Assembly: GCF_000691505.1 (NCBI RefSeq)
Contig: NZ_JMIP02000019.1
Span: forward strand, 1 to 64,000
Length of the DNA stretch: 64,000 nt
Reading direction: 5' to 3'
Source of the DNA: Halostagnicola sp. A56
Lineage (GTDB): Archaea; Halobacteriota; Halobacteria; Halobacteriales; Natrialbaceae
A program made the position numbers and the translations under genes. Below are positions 46,732-56,009 of the stretch, piece after piece; position 1 is the stretch's first letter, and every line of letters starts with the position of its first letter. Under the pieces are notes generated by a model. That model had not been told where the DNA came from. It saw nothing but the letters and a program-made list of their open reading frames with translations, and did no database searches.

Positions 46732-46738
46732 TTATACG
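46732..46738 (+). promoter_or_regulatory. TATA box of mcm
   Basis: tttatac is centred 28 nt before the mcm ATG, the spacing for a leaderless mRNA. Confidence 0.55.
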
Positions 46739-46762
46739 CGATGGTGACCGAACAAGAGATCA

Positions 46763-48865
46763 ATGGCGCAAGCGGGAAACTCCGAACTCGTCGACGCGTT
46801 CGAGCAGTTCTTTCGGAACTACTGCGACAACGAGGTGAAACAGCTTGCCCAGCAGTATCCAAACGAGCAGCGCTCGCTGTTTATCGACTGGCAAGATCTC
46901 TACCGGTACGACCCCGACCTCGCGGACGACTATCTCAACCAGCCCGAGCAACTCCAGCGCTACGCGGAGGAAGCGCTTCGGCTGTACGACCTCCCCATCG
47001 ACGTCAGCCTCGGCCAGGCACACGTTCGTATACGAAATTTACCCGACACCGAGTCACCGGAAATTCGGGATATCCGCGCCCAGAACATGAACAAACTCGT
47101 TCAGGTTCGAGGCATCGTCCGCAAGGCGACCGATGTCCGCCCGAAAATCGAAGAGGCGGCCTTCGAGTGTCAGCTCTGTGGGACCCTCAACCGAATTCCA
47201 CAGTCCACCGGCGACTTTCAGGAACCACACGAGTGTCAGGGCTGTGAACGGCAGGGACCGTTTCAGGTGAACTTCGACCAGTCCGAGTTCGTCGACGCCC
47301 AGAAGCTCAGAATTCAGGAAAGCCCCGAAGGCCTACGCGGCGGCGAGACGCCCCAAGCGCTCGACATCCACGTCGAAGACGACATCACGGGAGAGGTGAC
47401 GCCCGGTGATCACGTTTCCGCCGTCGGCGTCCTTCGCCTCGAGCAACAGGGCAACCAGCAGGAAAAGTCCCCAATTTTCGATTTCTACATGGAGGGGATC
47501 TCCGTCGATATCGACGAAGAGCAGTTCGAGGACATGGACATCACCGAGGAGGACAAAAAGGAGATCGTCCGCCTCTCGACCGAAGACGGCATCTACGAGA
47601 AGATGGTGGCCTCGATCGCGCCGTCAATCTACGGCTACGAGCAGGAGAAACTCGCGATGATGCTCCAACTCTTTTCGGGCGTCACCAAGCAGTTACCCGA
47701 CGGCTCGAGGATCCGCGGCGACCTGCACATGCTGCTGATAGGGGATCCCGGTACGGGTAAATCTCAGATGCTAGGGTATATCAGAAATATTGCACCAAGA
47801 TCCGTCTACACCTCCGGAAAGGGTTCGTCCTCGGCGGGTCTGACCGCCGCTGCCGTCCGCGACGATTTCGGCGACGGACAGCAGTGGACGCTCGAGGCCG
47901 GCGCGCTGGTTCTCGCCGATCAGGGAATCGCAGCGGTCGACGAGTTAGATAAGATGCGTTCGGAGGACCGCAGTGCCATGCACGAGGCTCTCGAGCAGCA
48001 GAAGATTTCGGTCTCGAAGGCGGGGATCAACGCGACGCTCAAATCGCGGTGCTCGCTGCTGGGCGCGGCAAACCCCAAGTACGGTCGCTTCGACCAGTAC
48101 GAGCCAATCGCCGAACAGATCGACCTCGAGCCGGCGCTGATCTCCCGGTTCGATCTGATCTTTACAGTCACGGACAATCCGGATGAGGAGAAAGACCGGA
48201 ACCTCGCAGAGCACATCCTGACGACGAACTACGCCGGGGAGTTGACGACCCAACAGGAGGAGATGACCTCCCTCGAGGTAACGACCGACGAGATCGAGGA
48301 GATGACCGATCAGGTCGACCCCGAGATCGACGCCGAACTCCTGCGCAAGTACATCGCGTACGCAAAGCAGAACTGTCACCCACGGATGACCGAGGAGGCC
48401 AGAGAGACGATCCGCGATTTCTACGTCGATCTCCGGCTGAAGGGGACCGACGAAGACGCGCCCATTCCCGTCACGGCACGAAAGTTAGAGGCGCTCGTTC
48501 GCCTCGCGGAAGCGAGCGCGCGGATCCGTCTCTCGGATACCGTCGAGGCCGGCGACGCCGAACGGGTCGTCGAGATCGTCCGCTCGACGCTACAGGACAT
48601 CGGCGTCGACCCCGAGACCGGCGAGTTCGACGCGGACATTGTCGAGGCCGGGACCACGAAGTCCCAGCGCGACCGGATCAAGAACATCAAACAGCTGATC
48701 AGCGACATCGAAGCGGAGTACGACGACGGCGCGCCGATGGATATCGTCCTCGAACGGGCCGACGAGATCGGGATGGACCAGTCGAAAGCCGAACACGAGA
48801 TCGACAAGCTCAAACAGAAAGGCGAGGTCTACGAGCCGAGTACGGACAATCTCCGGACGACGTGA
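46763..48865 (+). CDS. mcm: Replicative DNA helicase MCM
   Basis: A 700-residue hexameric helicase. The N-terminal domain has a zinc motif (Cys136/Cys139 and Cys158/Cys161) and a beta-hairpin region. The AAA+ core has Walker A GDPGTGKS (327-334), Walker B AAVDELDKM (about 390-398), sensor region LGAANPKYGRF and Arg finger SRFDLIF. A C-terminal winged helix ends TDNLRTT. Many haloarchaeal mcm genes carry inteins near Walker A or the adjacent motifs; this one has none. The start is supported by a TATA box. Confidence 0.98.
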   Translation: MAQAGNSELVDAFEQFFRNYCDNEVKQLAQQYPNEQRSLFIDWQDLYRYDPDLADDYLNQPEQLQRYAEEALRLYDLPIDVSLGQAHVRIRNLPDTESPEIRDIRAQNMNKLVQVRGIVRKATDVRPKIEEAAFECQLCGTLNRIPQSTGDFQEPHECQGCERQGPFQVNFDQSEFVDAQKLRIQESPEGLRGGETPQALDIHVEDDITGEVTPGDHVSAVGVLRLEQQGNQQEKSPIFDFYMEGISVDIDEEQFEDMDITEEDKKEIVRLSTEDGIYEKMVASIAPSIYGYEQEKLAMMLQLFSGVTKQLPDGSRIRGDLHMLLIGDPGTGKSQMLGYIRNIAPRSVYTSGKGSSSAGLTAAAVRDDFGDGQQWTLEAGALVLADQGIAAVDELDKMRSEDRSAMHEALEQQKISVSKAGINATLKSRCSLLGAANPKYGRFDQYEPIAEQIDLEPALISRFDLIFTVTDNPDEEKDRNLAEHILTTNYAGELTTQQEEMTSLEVTTDEIEEMTDQVDPEIDAELLRKYIAYAKQNCHPRMTEEARETIRDFYVDLRLKGTDEDAPIPVTARKLEALVRLAEASARIRLSDTVEAGDAERVVEIVRSTLQDIGVDPETGEFDADIVEAGTTKSQRDRIKNIKQLISDIEAEYDDGAPMDIVLERADEIGMDQSKAEHEIDKLKQKGEVYEPSTDNLRTT

Positions 48866-48943
48866 TCCGCCACGCGTTGGCCGAGGCGGTATCGTAAACG
48901 AATCGCCCGCGATTTTAAATGCGGTAACGGAGCCAATGGCGGC

Positions 48944-49303
48944 ATGGTCCAAATCGCTGCGAGTACCGAACGTTGCAACGGCGTGACGTTCGTCAGCGCT
49001 ATTCTCACGAACGATCGGACGACTCCACAGCGGGTTCGTCTCGAGAGCACGCTCGAGCCGGTCTGGCCACCGCGGCGAAACGGCGTCGTCGTTCCCGAGT
49101 GGGACGGCGAGCGCTGGCAGGGACGACTCGAGCCAGACAGCCGGCGAGGGATCGGATTCGCGAGTCCGGCGGCAACGATAAACGAACCGCTCAGGTTCGT
49201 CGGTGCGGAACGAGCACCGGATCGGGCGAAAATCAACACCCGAACGATCCGCTCGAGTCTCGAGCGATGGGAGCCGCCGGCGGGAGTTGACGGTCGACGA
49301 TGA
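48944..49303 (+). CDS. DUF7857-like protein paired with MinD-type ATPase
   Basis: A 119-residue soluble protein: VTFVSAILTNDRTTPQRVRL, PVWPPRRNGVVVPEWDGERW, GRLEPDSRRGIGFASPA. It reads as a small beta-sandwich-like domain of the haloarchaeal type now called DUF7857; I assign it by memory of the pattern, so moderately. Its last four bases overlap the start of the MinD-type gene, so the proteins are probably made together. Role unknown. Confidence 0.6.
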   Translation: MVQIAASTERCNGVTFVSAILTNDRTTPQRVRLESTLEPVWPPRRNGVVVPEWDGERWQGRLEPDSRRGIGFASPAATINEPLRFVGAERAPDRAKINTRTIRSSLERWEPPAGVDGRR

Positions 49304-49968
49304 TCGTCGCCGTTGCCGGCGGGAAAGGTGGCGTCGGAAAGTCCACGATCGCGTTGAACCTCGGAGCGGAACTGGATGCACTCGTCGTCGACGGAGACCT
49401 CGCAATGGCGGATCTTCCCCGCGGACGGGGTCCCGACCTCCACGACGTGCTCGCTGGACGGGCGGACCCGCTCGAGGGAGTCCGACGTGTCGGGGCTACG
49501 CACCTGCTCCCGTGCGGACGATCGTTGGCAGGCGCTCGAGCGGCGGATCTAGGACGGTTCGAGACGGTCATCGAGAGCGTCGAACGAGAGTTCGGACGCG
49601 TCGTCATCGACTGTCCTGCGGGGCTCGCGAGCGACGTCGGCACGCAGCTGTACGTCGCGGATGCAGTCGTCCTCGTTACGACAGACACAGCGGAAGCGAT
49701 CGCCGATGGGCTCAGAACGAAACGATTCGCACTCGAGGCAGCGACGCCGATCGGAGCGGTCGTACTGAATCGAGCGTCCGTCAGTGCCGAGCGCAAGCGG
49801 ACGATCGAACGCACGCTCGGCGCGTCCGTCGTCACCGTCCCGAGTTCGGATGAAGTTCACGATGCGCGTACGAAGGGGCGTCCCGTTCGAGAGTGTGCTC
49901 CCGACGCCGTCGTGACGACGCGAATCGAGACGCTCGCAGAAACCATCGCGCGGTGCGAGCGGCAGTAA
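49300..49968 (+). CDS. MinD/ParA-like ATPase, short
   Basis: A 222-residue deviant-Walker ATPase: IVAVAGGKGGVGKSTIALNL (signature KGGVGKST), DGDLAMADLPRGRG, VVIDCPAGLASDVG (Walker-B region), VVLVTTDTAEAIADG and VVLNRAS. It lacks the long C-terminal tail of the MinD at 25858 and belongs to a separate group. Its start overlaps the preceding small protein's end by four bases, suggesting a two-protein system. No ParB-like DNA-binding gene is adjacent. Confidence 0.83.
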   Translation: MIVAVAGGKGGVGKSTIALNLGAELDALVVDGDLAMADLPRGRGPDLHDVLAGRADPLEGVRRVGATHLLPCGRSLAGARAADLGRFETVIESVEREFGRVVIDCPAGLASDVGTQLYVADAVVLVTTDTAEAIADGLRTKRFALEAATPIGAVVLNRASVSAERKRTIERTLGASVVTVPSSDEVHDARTKGRPVRECAPDAVVTTRIETLAETIARCERQ

Positions 49969-50014
49969 CAACCGGTTGTATGTGCTATCCGCGTGAGGAG
50001 GTCCGTATCGGCGA

Positions 50015-50902
50015 CTAACACTCCTCGAGAAGACGGATCGTCGAGCGAATCGTGACCGGGTTGACGTCGGCGACCGCTCCAGCAGACGCCTGCGTAATCC
50101 CGTTACAATCGGGGCAATCGTTCGCCGCGACGTACAGACACGCTGCTGCGACGCCGCCCGGGTGTCGACCTCCGATCACGCGGTTTTCGAGGAGCGTTTC
50201 GACGTGCTCACGAGCGCACCGTTCGATGGTCGTATCGAGGTCGAGTTTGGATGCGAATCGGGGGAGATACTGCGTCGGATCGATCGGTCCGGTTCGGAGC
50301 CCCAATTCCTCGTTGAGCGCGTCGTAGGCGGATTTGAGTTCGGACTCGTCGGCACGGGCGACGTCGATGACTTCCGAGAGCGTACGGGCCATCGATACCG
50401 TTCGACAGACCGCATACACCGCCGCTGCTGCGAACCCCTCGAGCGACCGGCCGCGAAGGAGATCCTCGGACTGAGCGGATTTGAAGAGCGAGCAAGCCTG
50501 CTCGCGGGTCGAGTCTGGGAGCGACAGTTCGGTTGTCAATCGCTTGATCTCGGTGAATCCGTACACCTGATTTCGCTCTGCCTTCGTGGAGATCCGGGCC
50601 CGGTTGTGCTCTCTGCGCATCCGGGCGAGTTGGCGGCGTTTGCGTCCAGTCAGTCTGGATCCAGAGCCGGAGCCGTATCCGATTTCCGTTGACAGGCCCC
50701 GATCGTGTCGAGAGCGAGTCAGGGGAGCCCCAGTCCGACGCCGATCGGTATCGTCGTCCTCGAACGAGCGCCACTCGGGTCCGTGATCGATGGCGTTCTC
50801 GTCGGTGACGAGCCCACACTCCTCACAGACGATCTCGGTGCCGGCGGTTCGAAGTTGTCCATCGCATTCTGTACAGTTCAGGTTTGTATTGCCGTCGTCC
50901 AT
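50015..50902 (-). CDS. tfb: Transcription initiation factor TFB
   Basis: A 295-residue TFIIB homolog. An N-terminal zinc ribbon (Cys10, Cys13, Cys26, Cys29: CTECDGQ and CEECGLV) is followed by a B-reader/linker (EWRSFEDDDTDRRRTG) and two cyclin repeats (about 115-205 and 210-295: KRLTTELSLPDSTREQACSL, then PGGVAAACLYVAANDCPD). Haloarchaea have many TFB paralogues; the short polar linker and divergent repeats suggest this is one of the specialised copies. Starts at the ATG at 50902. Confidence 0.95.
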   Translation of the reverse strand: MDDGNTNLNCTECDGQLRTAGTEIVCEECGLVTDENAIDHGPEWRSFEDDDTDRRRTGAPLTRSRHDRGLSTEIGYGSGSGSRLTGRKRRQLARMRREHNRARISTKAERNQVYGFTEIKRLTTELSLPDSTREQACSLFKSAQSEDLLRGRSLEGFAAAAVYAVCRTVSMARTLSEVIDVARADESELKSAYDALNEELGLRTGPIDPTQYLPRFASKLDLDTTIERCAREHVETLLENRVIGGRHPGGVAAACLYVAANDCPDCNGITQASAGAVADVNPVTIRSTIRLLEEC

Positions 50903-51063
50903 TCGCCTCTCGTGATAATATACTAATACCAATGGTATTTAAAATATACTAATTGGTTGGGGTTCCAACATTGTTCCGGAGTACACATAATTCGGATTCG
51001 GGAGATGAAAAGACGCTCGAGGCGAGCACAACGCAGGAGGGAAACGGTGACCGAAATCGGGGG

Positions 51064-51381
51064 TTAGCCGAGAAGTCGACGGACGAATCCGCGTTCGTCA
51101 GCCCTCGAGTCCGCCGAACCGGCGTCTCGATCTTCGAGGACGAGTTCGTACTGATCGATGAGTTTCTGTCGTTCGGCCTCTTTGGCCTCGAGTTCTCGCT
51201 CGAGGGCGGCGATCCGAAGGCGGAGACGCGTCCGTTCGATCCTGGCTGAGAGGGGGTCTCGCGTTCGAGGCGTTGGTTCGGTGTGTTCGGCAGGCGCGCG
51301 ATTCTGCCGAGTGGTACTGTCATTGGCGGTTCGCTGGACGCAGTGGGTGGGGGTCTCGGGAGGCCGATACTCGACGGACAT
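51064..51381 (-). CDS. Coiled-coil protein, unknown
   Basis: A 105-residue soluble protein: a polar, low-complexity N-terminus followed by a coiled coil (about residues 47-85: RLRLRIAALERELEAKEAE). The end FVRRLLG may be an amphipathic tail. No family recognised. It precedes the tfb gene on the same strand with an AT-rich gap, so it is not clearly one operon with it. I start at the ATG at 51381. Confidence 0.55.
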   Translation of the reverse strand: MSVEYRPPETPTHCVQRTANDSTTRQNRAPAEHTEPTPRTRDPLSARIERTRLRLRIAALERELEAKEAERQKLIDQYELVLEDRDAGSADSRADERGFVRRLLG

Positions 51382-51499
51382 CGATCGCATATAGGTTTTC
51401 TGGCCGCAAAAGGTTCAGTCAGTCGGCCGTCAGACGCGTCAGACAGAGCGCATGCGGACGAACGACAGGTGACAGTGCAGTTTGACTATCTTCCCGACC

Positions 51500-52759
51500 T
51501 CACTCGCGAAGGTGCTCGAGAACGCCCTCGGTGTCGTTCGGGACCGGTTGTGGCTCGCTCCCGGCGGCGGCCGCCGCGTCGGGGTCTTTGAGCAGGTGGC
51601 CCGTCGTGAGACAGGCGACGCGTTCGTCGTCGGTAACGACGCCCTCGGCGCGGAGTTTCCGGAGGCCGGCGACCGAAGCGGCGGAGGCGGGTTCGACACC
51701 GATCCCTTCCGCCGCGAGGTCTCGCTGTGCGTCGGTGATCTCGTCGTCCGAGACGGCGACTGCGGTGCCGTCGGTCTCACGGATGCCGGGCAGCGCCTTC
51801 GGCGCGTTCACCGGGTTGCCGATCCGGATCGCCGTCGCGCGCGTCTCGACGTCGTCCCAGCGTCGAACCTCGTCGGCGTCGTTCTCGATCGCCTCGACCA
51901 TCGGCGCGGCACCCTCCGCCTGCACGCCGGTGAGCTTTGGTACGTCCTCGAGCGGCAGGTCTCCGACCTGGACCAGTTCGCGAAACGCCTTGTACAGCGC
52001 CGAGGTGTTGCCGGCGTTGCCAACCGGGAGTACGATCCGATCCGGGAACGCGCCGTAATCGTCGCGGAAGGCCTCGAGAATCTCGAGGCCAATGGTCTTC
52101 TGGCCCTCGAGTCGGAACGGGTTCAGCGAATTCAGGAGGTAGGCCTCGCCGCGGGCGGCCAGCTCCTGGACGATGTCGAGACAGGAGTCGAAGTTGCCGT
52201 CGACCTCGAGGATCCGCGCGCCGTGGAGGCTCGCCTGTGCGATCTTGCCGGCTGCGACTTTCCCGGCGGGGAGCAGAACGAGCGTTTCCATCCCGCCGCG
52301 CGAGCCGTAGGCCGCGAGCGCGGCGCTCGTGTTCCCGGTCGAGGCGCAGGCGAGTCGGTCGACGCCGAGTTCCTTCGCGACCGCGACGCCGACGGTCATG
52401 CCCCGATCTTTGAACGAGCCGGTCGGATTCATTCCCTCGTGTTTGATTCGCAGGGCCTCGACGCCGACATCGTCCTGGAGACGCGGTACCTCGTACAGCG
52501 GCGTCGCGCCCTCCTGGGTCGTCACGCCCGACTCGAGCGGGAGCGCGTCGGCGTACCGCCAGACGCCCTGGCCCTCGAACTCATCGAGCGAGGGGAGGTC
52601 GGTGTAGCGGACCTCGAGCAGTCCGTCGCACTCGTCGCAGGTGTAGCGAATATCGGCGAACGGCGCGAACGTTTCACCGCACTCGATGCACTCGAGCCAG
52701 GCACCGTCTTCGGCGTCGACGGGAGGTTCTGGCTGTTCCGCGGCAAGACTCAGACTCAT
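51500..52759 (-). CDS. thrC: Threonine synthase
   Basis: A 419-residue PLP enzyme converting phosphohomoserine to threonine. A zinc-ribbon-like N-terminus (CIECGETF and CDECDGL) precedes EGATPLYEVPRL, the PLP lysine motif NPTGSFKDRGM and the phosphate loop LPVGNAGNTSALY. The CASTGNTSAALAAYG segment and the serine/threonine-dehydratase-like core are normal. Starts at the ATG at 52759; the longer frame adds nine residues. It sits just downstream of argF on the same strand. Confidence 0.96.
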   Translation of the reverse strand: MSLSLAAEQPEPPVDAEDGAWLECIECGETFAPFADIRYTCDECDGLLEVRYTDLPSLDEFEGQGVWRYADALPLESGVTTQEGATPLYEVPRLQDDVGVEALRIKHEGMNPTGSFKDRGMTVGVAVAKELGVDRLACASTGNTSAALAAYGSRGGMETLVLLPAGKVAAGKIAQASLHGARILEVDGNFDSCLDIVQELAARGEAYLLNSLNPFRLEGQKTIGLEILEAFRDDYGAFPDRIVLPVGNAGNTSALYKAFRELVQVGDLPLEDVPKLTGVQAEGAAPMVEAIENDADEVRRWDDVETRATAIRIGNPVNAPKALPGIRETDGTAVAVSDDEITDAQRDLAAEGIGVEPASAASVAGLRKLRAEGVVTDDERVACLTTGHLLKDPDAAAAAGSEPQPVPNDTEGVLEHLRE

Positions 52760-52828
52760 TATCGGCGAGAAGAGCGGGATGGGCAAAAAGTGAGTGGGTT
52801 CGTCCTGTACGATACCGCCTGGACCGCC

Positions 52829-53752
52829 CTACTCGAGGAGCCAACTCAGCAGCGCCTTCTGTGCGTGCAACCGGTTTTCCGCCTGATCGAAGACGATCGA
52901 GCGGTCGCTCTCGATGACGCCGTCGGAGATTTCCTCGCCGCGGTGGGCGGGCAAACAGTGCATCACCGAGGCCTCTGGCGCGTGCTCGAGTAGGTCTGCG
53001 TTGACCTGAAAGCCCTCGAAGTTGTCCATGCGAACGTCGCGTTCGTCCTCCTGGCCCATGCTGATCCAGACGTCGGTGTAGACGACGTCGGTATCCGCGA
53101 CGGCCTCGACGGGGTCGGTCGTGGTCGTAAGCTTCCCGCCCAGATCGGCCACCCGGTCGACGACCTCGTCGTCGATCCCGTAACCGGCGGGCGTTGCGAC
53201 GGTCAGATCGATCCCCGCGAGCGCGGCACCGATCGCGAACGACTGGGCGACGTTGTTGCCGTCGCCGACCCAGGCTGCCGAGACGCCGTCGAACGCGTCG
53301 CTCGAGGAACCGCCCTGTTGCTCGCGGATCGTCAGCAGATCGGCGAGCGTCTGGCAGGGGTGGGCGTCGTCGGTGAGGCCGTTGACGATCGGCACCGAGG
53401 AGTACTCCGCGAGGACTTCGATGTTCTCGTGTTTAAAGACGCGAGCCATGACCGCGTCGACGTATCGCGAGAGCGTTCGCGCGGTGTCTTTGAGCGGTTC
53501 GCCGCGACCGAGTTGAATGTCGTCCGCGCCGAGGAACACGGCGTGGCCGCCGAGTTGGGTCATCCCCGTCTCGAAGGAGACGCGAGTCCGCGTACTCGGC
53601 TTCTGGAAGATCATTCCGAGCGTCTGGCCCGGGAGGTCCTCGTGGTTTTCCCCCTGTTGCTGTGCTCGTTTGTACCGCTCCGCGCGCTCGAGGATCGTCT
53701 CGAGTTCCGGAGCCGAGAGGTCGTCGATGTCCAGTAAGTGTCGTGTCGTCAT
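52829..53752 (-). CDS. argF: Ornithine carbamoyltransferase
   Basis: A 307-residue enzyme making citrulline from ornithine and carbamoyl phosphate. It has STRTR (53-57) for carbamoyl phosphate, HPCQ (131-134), NNVAQSFAIGAALAGIDLTV, and HCLPAHRGEEI near residue 267 with the catalytic Cys. Its ATG overlaps the end of the upstream LysK-type gene by four bases, so it is the last gene of the arg operon read from lysW. Confidence 0.97.
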   Translation of the reverse strand: MTTRHLLDIDDLSAPELETILERAERYKRAQQQGENHEDLPGQTLGMIFQKPSTRTRVSFETGMTQLGGHAVFLGADDIQLGRGEPLKDTARTLSRYVDAVMARVFKHENIEVLAEYSSVPIVNGLTDDAHPCQTLADLLTIREQQGGSSSDAFDGVSAAWVGDGNNVAQSFAIGAALAGIDLTVATPAGYGIDDEVVDRVADLGGKLTTTTDPVEAVADTDVVYTDVWISMGQEDERDVRMDNFEGFQVNADLLEHAPEASVMHCLPAHRGEEISDGVIESDRSIVFDQAENRLHAQKALLSWLLE

Positions 53753-54858
53753 TGGGTATCACCGCGGAGGTCGGCCGCGACCGACTCGAGGACCGAAACG
53801 GAACGATCGAACTCCGACAGCGACAGGCGTTCGTTCGGCGCGTGATCGAGATCCGAGTTGCCGGGGCCGTAGGTCGCCATCGGACAGTCCCAGGTACCGG
53901 CGTAGAGGTTCATGTCGCTGGTGCCGGTCTTGCGTAGCAGTCTGGGGTCTGCGTCTTGGTCGCGGATCGCCGCACGAAACGCCCGCGCGACTTCGGTCCG
54001 CGGGCTCTCCATGACAGGCGGGATCGGCTCCGCCCAGGAGACGGTACCGATCTCGAGTTCGGCTTCGGCGGTCTCGCGAACGGCATCGGCGGTCAGCGTC
54101 GGCGGGATGCGCAGTTGTACCTCGAGCGTCGTCTCGACCGACAGACCGTCCGCGCTCGAGCCGCCGTCGACATCGACGGGTTTGGCCGTCACGCGCTCGA
54201 ATACGGGGTGGTACTCGTCGTCCGCGAAGGCGTCCTCGACGGCCGTCCACCAGTCGATCGCGTGCTGGATCGCGTTTGGTTCCGGCCGGGAGGTGTGTCC
54301 GGACTCGCTGGTCGCGACGTAGGTGCCCGCGAGAAAGCCTCGATAGCCGAGGGTGATCCCGGTCGCGCCGCTTGGCTCGCCGTTGACGACGGCGTCGGGT
54401 TCCTCGCGGTCGACGACCAGATGGCGCGCGCCGCGGGAGTTGGTCTCCTCGCCGACGACGCCGACGAAGGAGACGCCCGTTCGAACGGCGGCGACGGCCA
54501 TCGCGGCGAGCGGGCCGGTCGCGTCGACGCTGCCCCGACCCCAGAGGACGTCCTCGCCCTCCTCGCTTGCGACCTCGGCCTCGAGGTCGTCCGCGTCGGC
54601 CGGACGAACGTCGACAGGAATCTCGCCGGGAACCGTGTCGACGTGTGAGGTCAGCAAAACCGCATCGTCGGCCGGCGCGCGAACGTTTCCGACATCGTCG
54701 GTCCAGGCCTCGCGGCCGTTTGCGGTGAAGAACTCGACGAGGCGTTCGGCCGCCTCGCGTTCCTCGCCGCTGGGCGAGGGAATCGAGACGAGATCGATCA
54801 GCAGGTTCCGCGCGTTCTCGGGCGTGACGTCGGTCGGTTCGGGTTTGCTCGCGTTCAT
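53749..54858 (-). CDS. lysK: LysW-ornithine hydrolase (LysK/ArgE type)
   Basis: A 369-residue M20 metallopeptidase-like enzyme that frees ornithine from its LysW carrier. It has LTSHVDTVPGEIP with the first metal ligands, WGRGSVDATGPLAAMAVAAV with the bridging Asp region, and VVGEETNSRGARHLV with the catalytic Glu pair. MNLYAGTWDCPMATYGPGNS and DHAPNERLSL lie near the C-terminus. LysK is known from LysW pathways; its position between argD and argF, and the lack of separate argJ, support this over plain ArgE. Confidence 0.88.
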   Translation of the reverse strand: MNASKPEPTDVTPENARNLLIDLVSIPSPSGEEREAAERLVEFFTANGREAWTDDVGNVRAPADDAVLLTSHVDTVPGEIPVDVRPADADDLEAEVASEEGEDVLWGRGSVDATGPLAAMAVAAVRTGVSFVGVVGEETNSRGARHLVVDREEPDAVVNGEPSGATGITLGYRGFLAGTYVATSESGHTSRPEPNAIQHAIDWWTAVEDAFADDEYHPVFERVTAKPVDVDGGSSADGLSVETTLEVQLRIPPTLTADAVRETAEAELEIGTVSWAEPIPPVMESPRTEVARAFRAAIRDQDADPRLLRKTGTSDMNLYAGTWDCPMATYGPGNSDLDHAPNERLSLSEFDRSVSVLESVAADLRGDTQ

Positions 54859-54866
54859 ACGTGTAC

Positions 54867-56009
54867 TCAGGAGTCGGATGCGACGACCGCTGTCAGCGCG
54901 TCCACGAGTTGATCCGCGTCGTCCTCGTCGATCACCAGCGGCGGCAGCAAGCGCAGGACGGTCCGCCCCGCGGGCAGCGCCAGAACTTGTTCGTTCATCG
55001 CCAGGTTGCGCGCGGCGCGGTTCGCGCCACGTTTCAGCTCGATACCGATGAGCAGGCCCTCACCGCGGATCTCCCGTACCTCGTCGCCGATGGCGGCCTC
55101 GAGTTCCGTCGTGAGGTACTCGCCCATCTTGGCGGCGTGGGCGGGCCACTCCTCCTCGACCAGCGTCGAGACGGTCGCGTGAACCGCCGCGGTGACGACG
55201 GGGCCGCCGCTGAAGGTGGCGTTGTGCGAGGCCGCGCCGTCGGCGATCCAGTCGTCGACCGCGATCGCGCCGACGGGCAGGCCGTTACCCAGGCCCTTCG
55301 CCGTCGTCAGGATGTCGGGCGTGACGCCCGCGTTCTGACAGGCCCACATCGATCCCGTCCGACCCATGCCGGTCTGGACCTCGTCGAAGACGAGCGCCGC
55401 GCCGGCGTCATCGGTGAGTTCGCGGGCGGTCTCGAGGTAGCCCGCCGGCGGGACGTTGATCCCGCCCTCGCCCTGGATCGGTTCTAAGATGACCGCCGCG
55501 GTCTCGTCGTCCACGGCGGCCGCGAGTTCCTCGCTATCACCGTAGGGTACGAACGCAACGTCGCCGGCCAGGGGTTCGTAGGGCTTCTTGTACTTGTCTT
55601 TCCAGGTGGCCGCGAGCGCCCCCATCGTCCGGCCGTGAAAGGAGCGGGTCGCGGCGACGATCTTCGACTCGCCGGTCGCCGAGCGGGCGAACTTCAGTGC
55701 TGCCTCGTTCGCCTCGGTACCGGAGTTACAGAACCAGGCCTGATCCAGTCCGTCCGGCGTCGACGCGACGAACGCGGCGTAGGCGTCCTCGCGCGACTGG
55801 ACGGGGTACGACGAGTCGACGAACGTCAGTTTGCCGACCTGGTCTTGGACCGCGTCGACGACCGCCGGATGGGAGTGACCCAGCGGCGTACACGCGAAAC
55901 TCGCACCCGCGTCGATGTACGCCGTGTCCTCCGCCGTGTAGAGGTACGGTCCCTCGCCGCGCTCGATGCCGATCGGCTTGCCGCCGGATACGAAATCGTG
56001 GTCGCTCAT
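54867..56009 (-). CDS. argD: LysW-glutamate-semialdehyde aminotransferase
   Basis: A 380-residue class III PLP aminotransferase. It has DAGASFACTPLGHSHPAVVD, NSGTEANEAALKFARSATG, FHGRTMGALAAT, the PLP-binding Asp VFDEVQTGMGRTG and the Schiff-base Lys in LTTAKGLGNGLPVGA. In the LysW route it aminates LysW-glutamate semialdehyde to LysW-ornithine. Its ATG overlaps the argB stop, and lysK follows after 8 nt. Confidence 0.95.
   Translation of the reverse strand: MSDHDFVSGGKPIGIERGEGPYLYTAEDTAYIDAGASFACTPLGHSHPAVVDAVQDQVGKLTFVDSSYPVQSREDAYAAFVASTPDGLDQAWFCNSGTEANEAALKFARSATGESKIVAATRSFHGRTMGALAATWKDKYKKPYEPLAGDVAFVPYGDSEELAAAVDDETAAVILEPIQGEGGINVPPAGYLETARELTDDAGAALVFDEVQTGMGRTGSMWACQNAGVTPDILTTAKGLGNGLPVGAIAVDDWIADGAASHNATFSGGPVVTAAVHATVSTLVEEEWPAHAAKMGEYLTTELEAAIGDEVREIRGEGLLIGIELKRGANRAARNLAMNEQVLALPAGRTVLRLLPPLVIDEDDADQLVDALTAVVASDS

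Noticed and set aside
47741..47765. Intein in mcm
   Set aside because: The Walker A region is contiguous and the protein is of normal length (700 residues), so no intein is present.
50015..51381. tfb and the coiled-coil gene as an operon
   Set aside because: They are separated by about 160 nt of AT-rich sequence that carries a separate promoter-like stretch, so no coupling is claimed.
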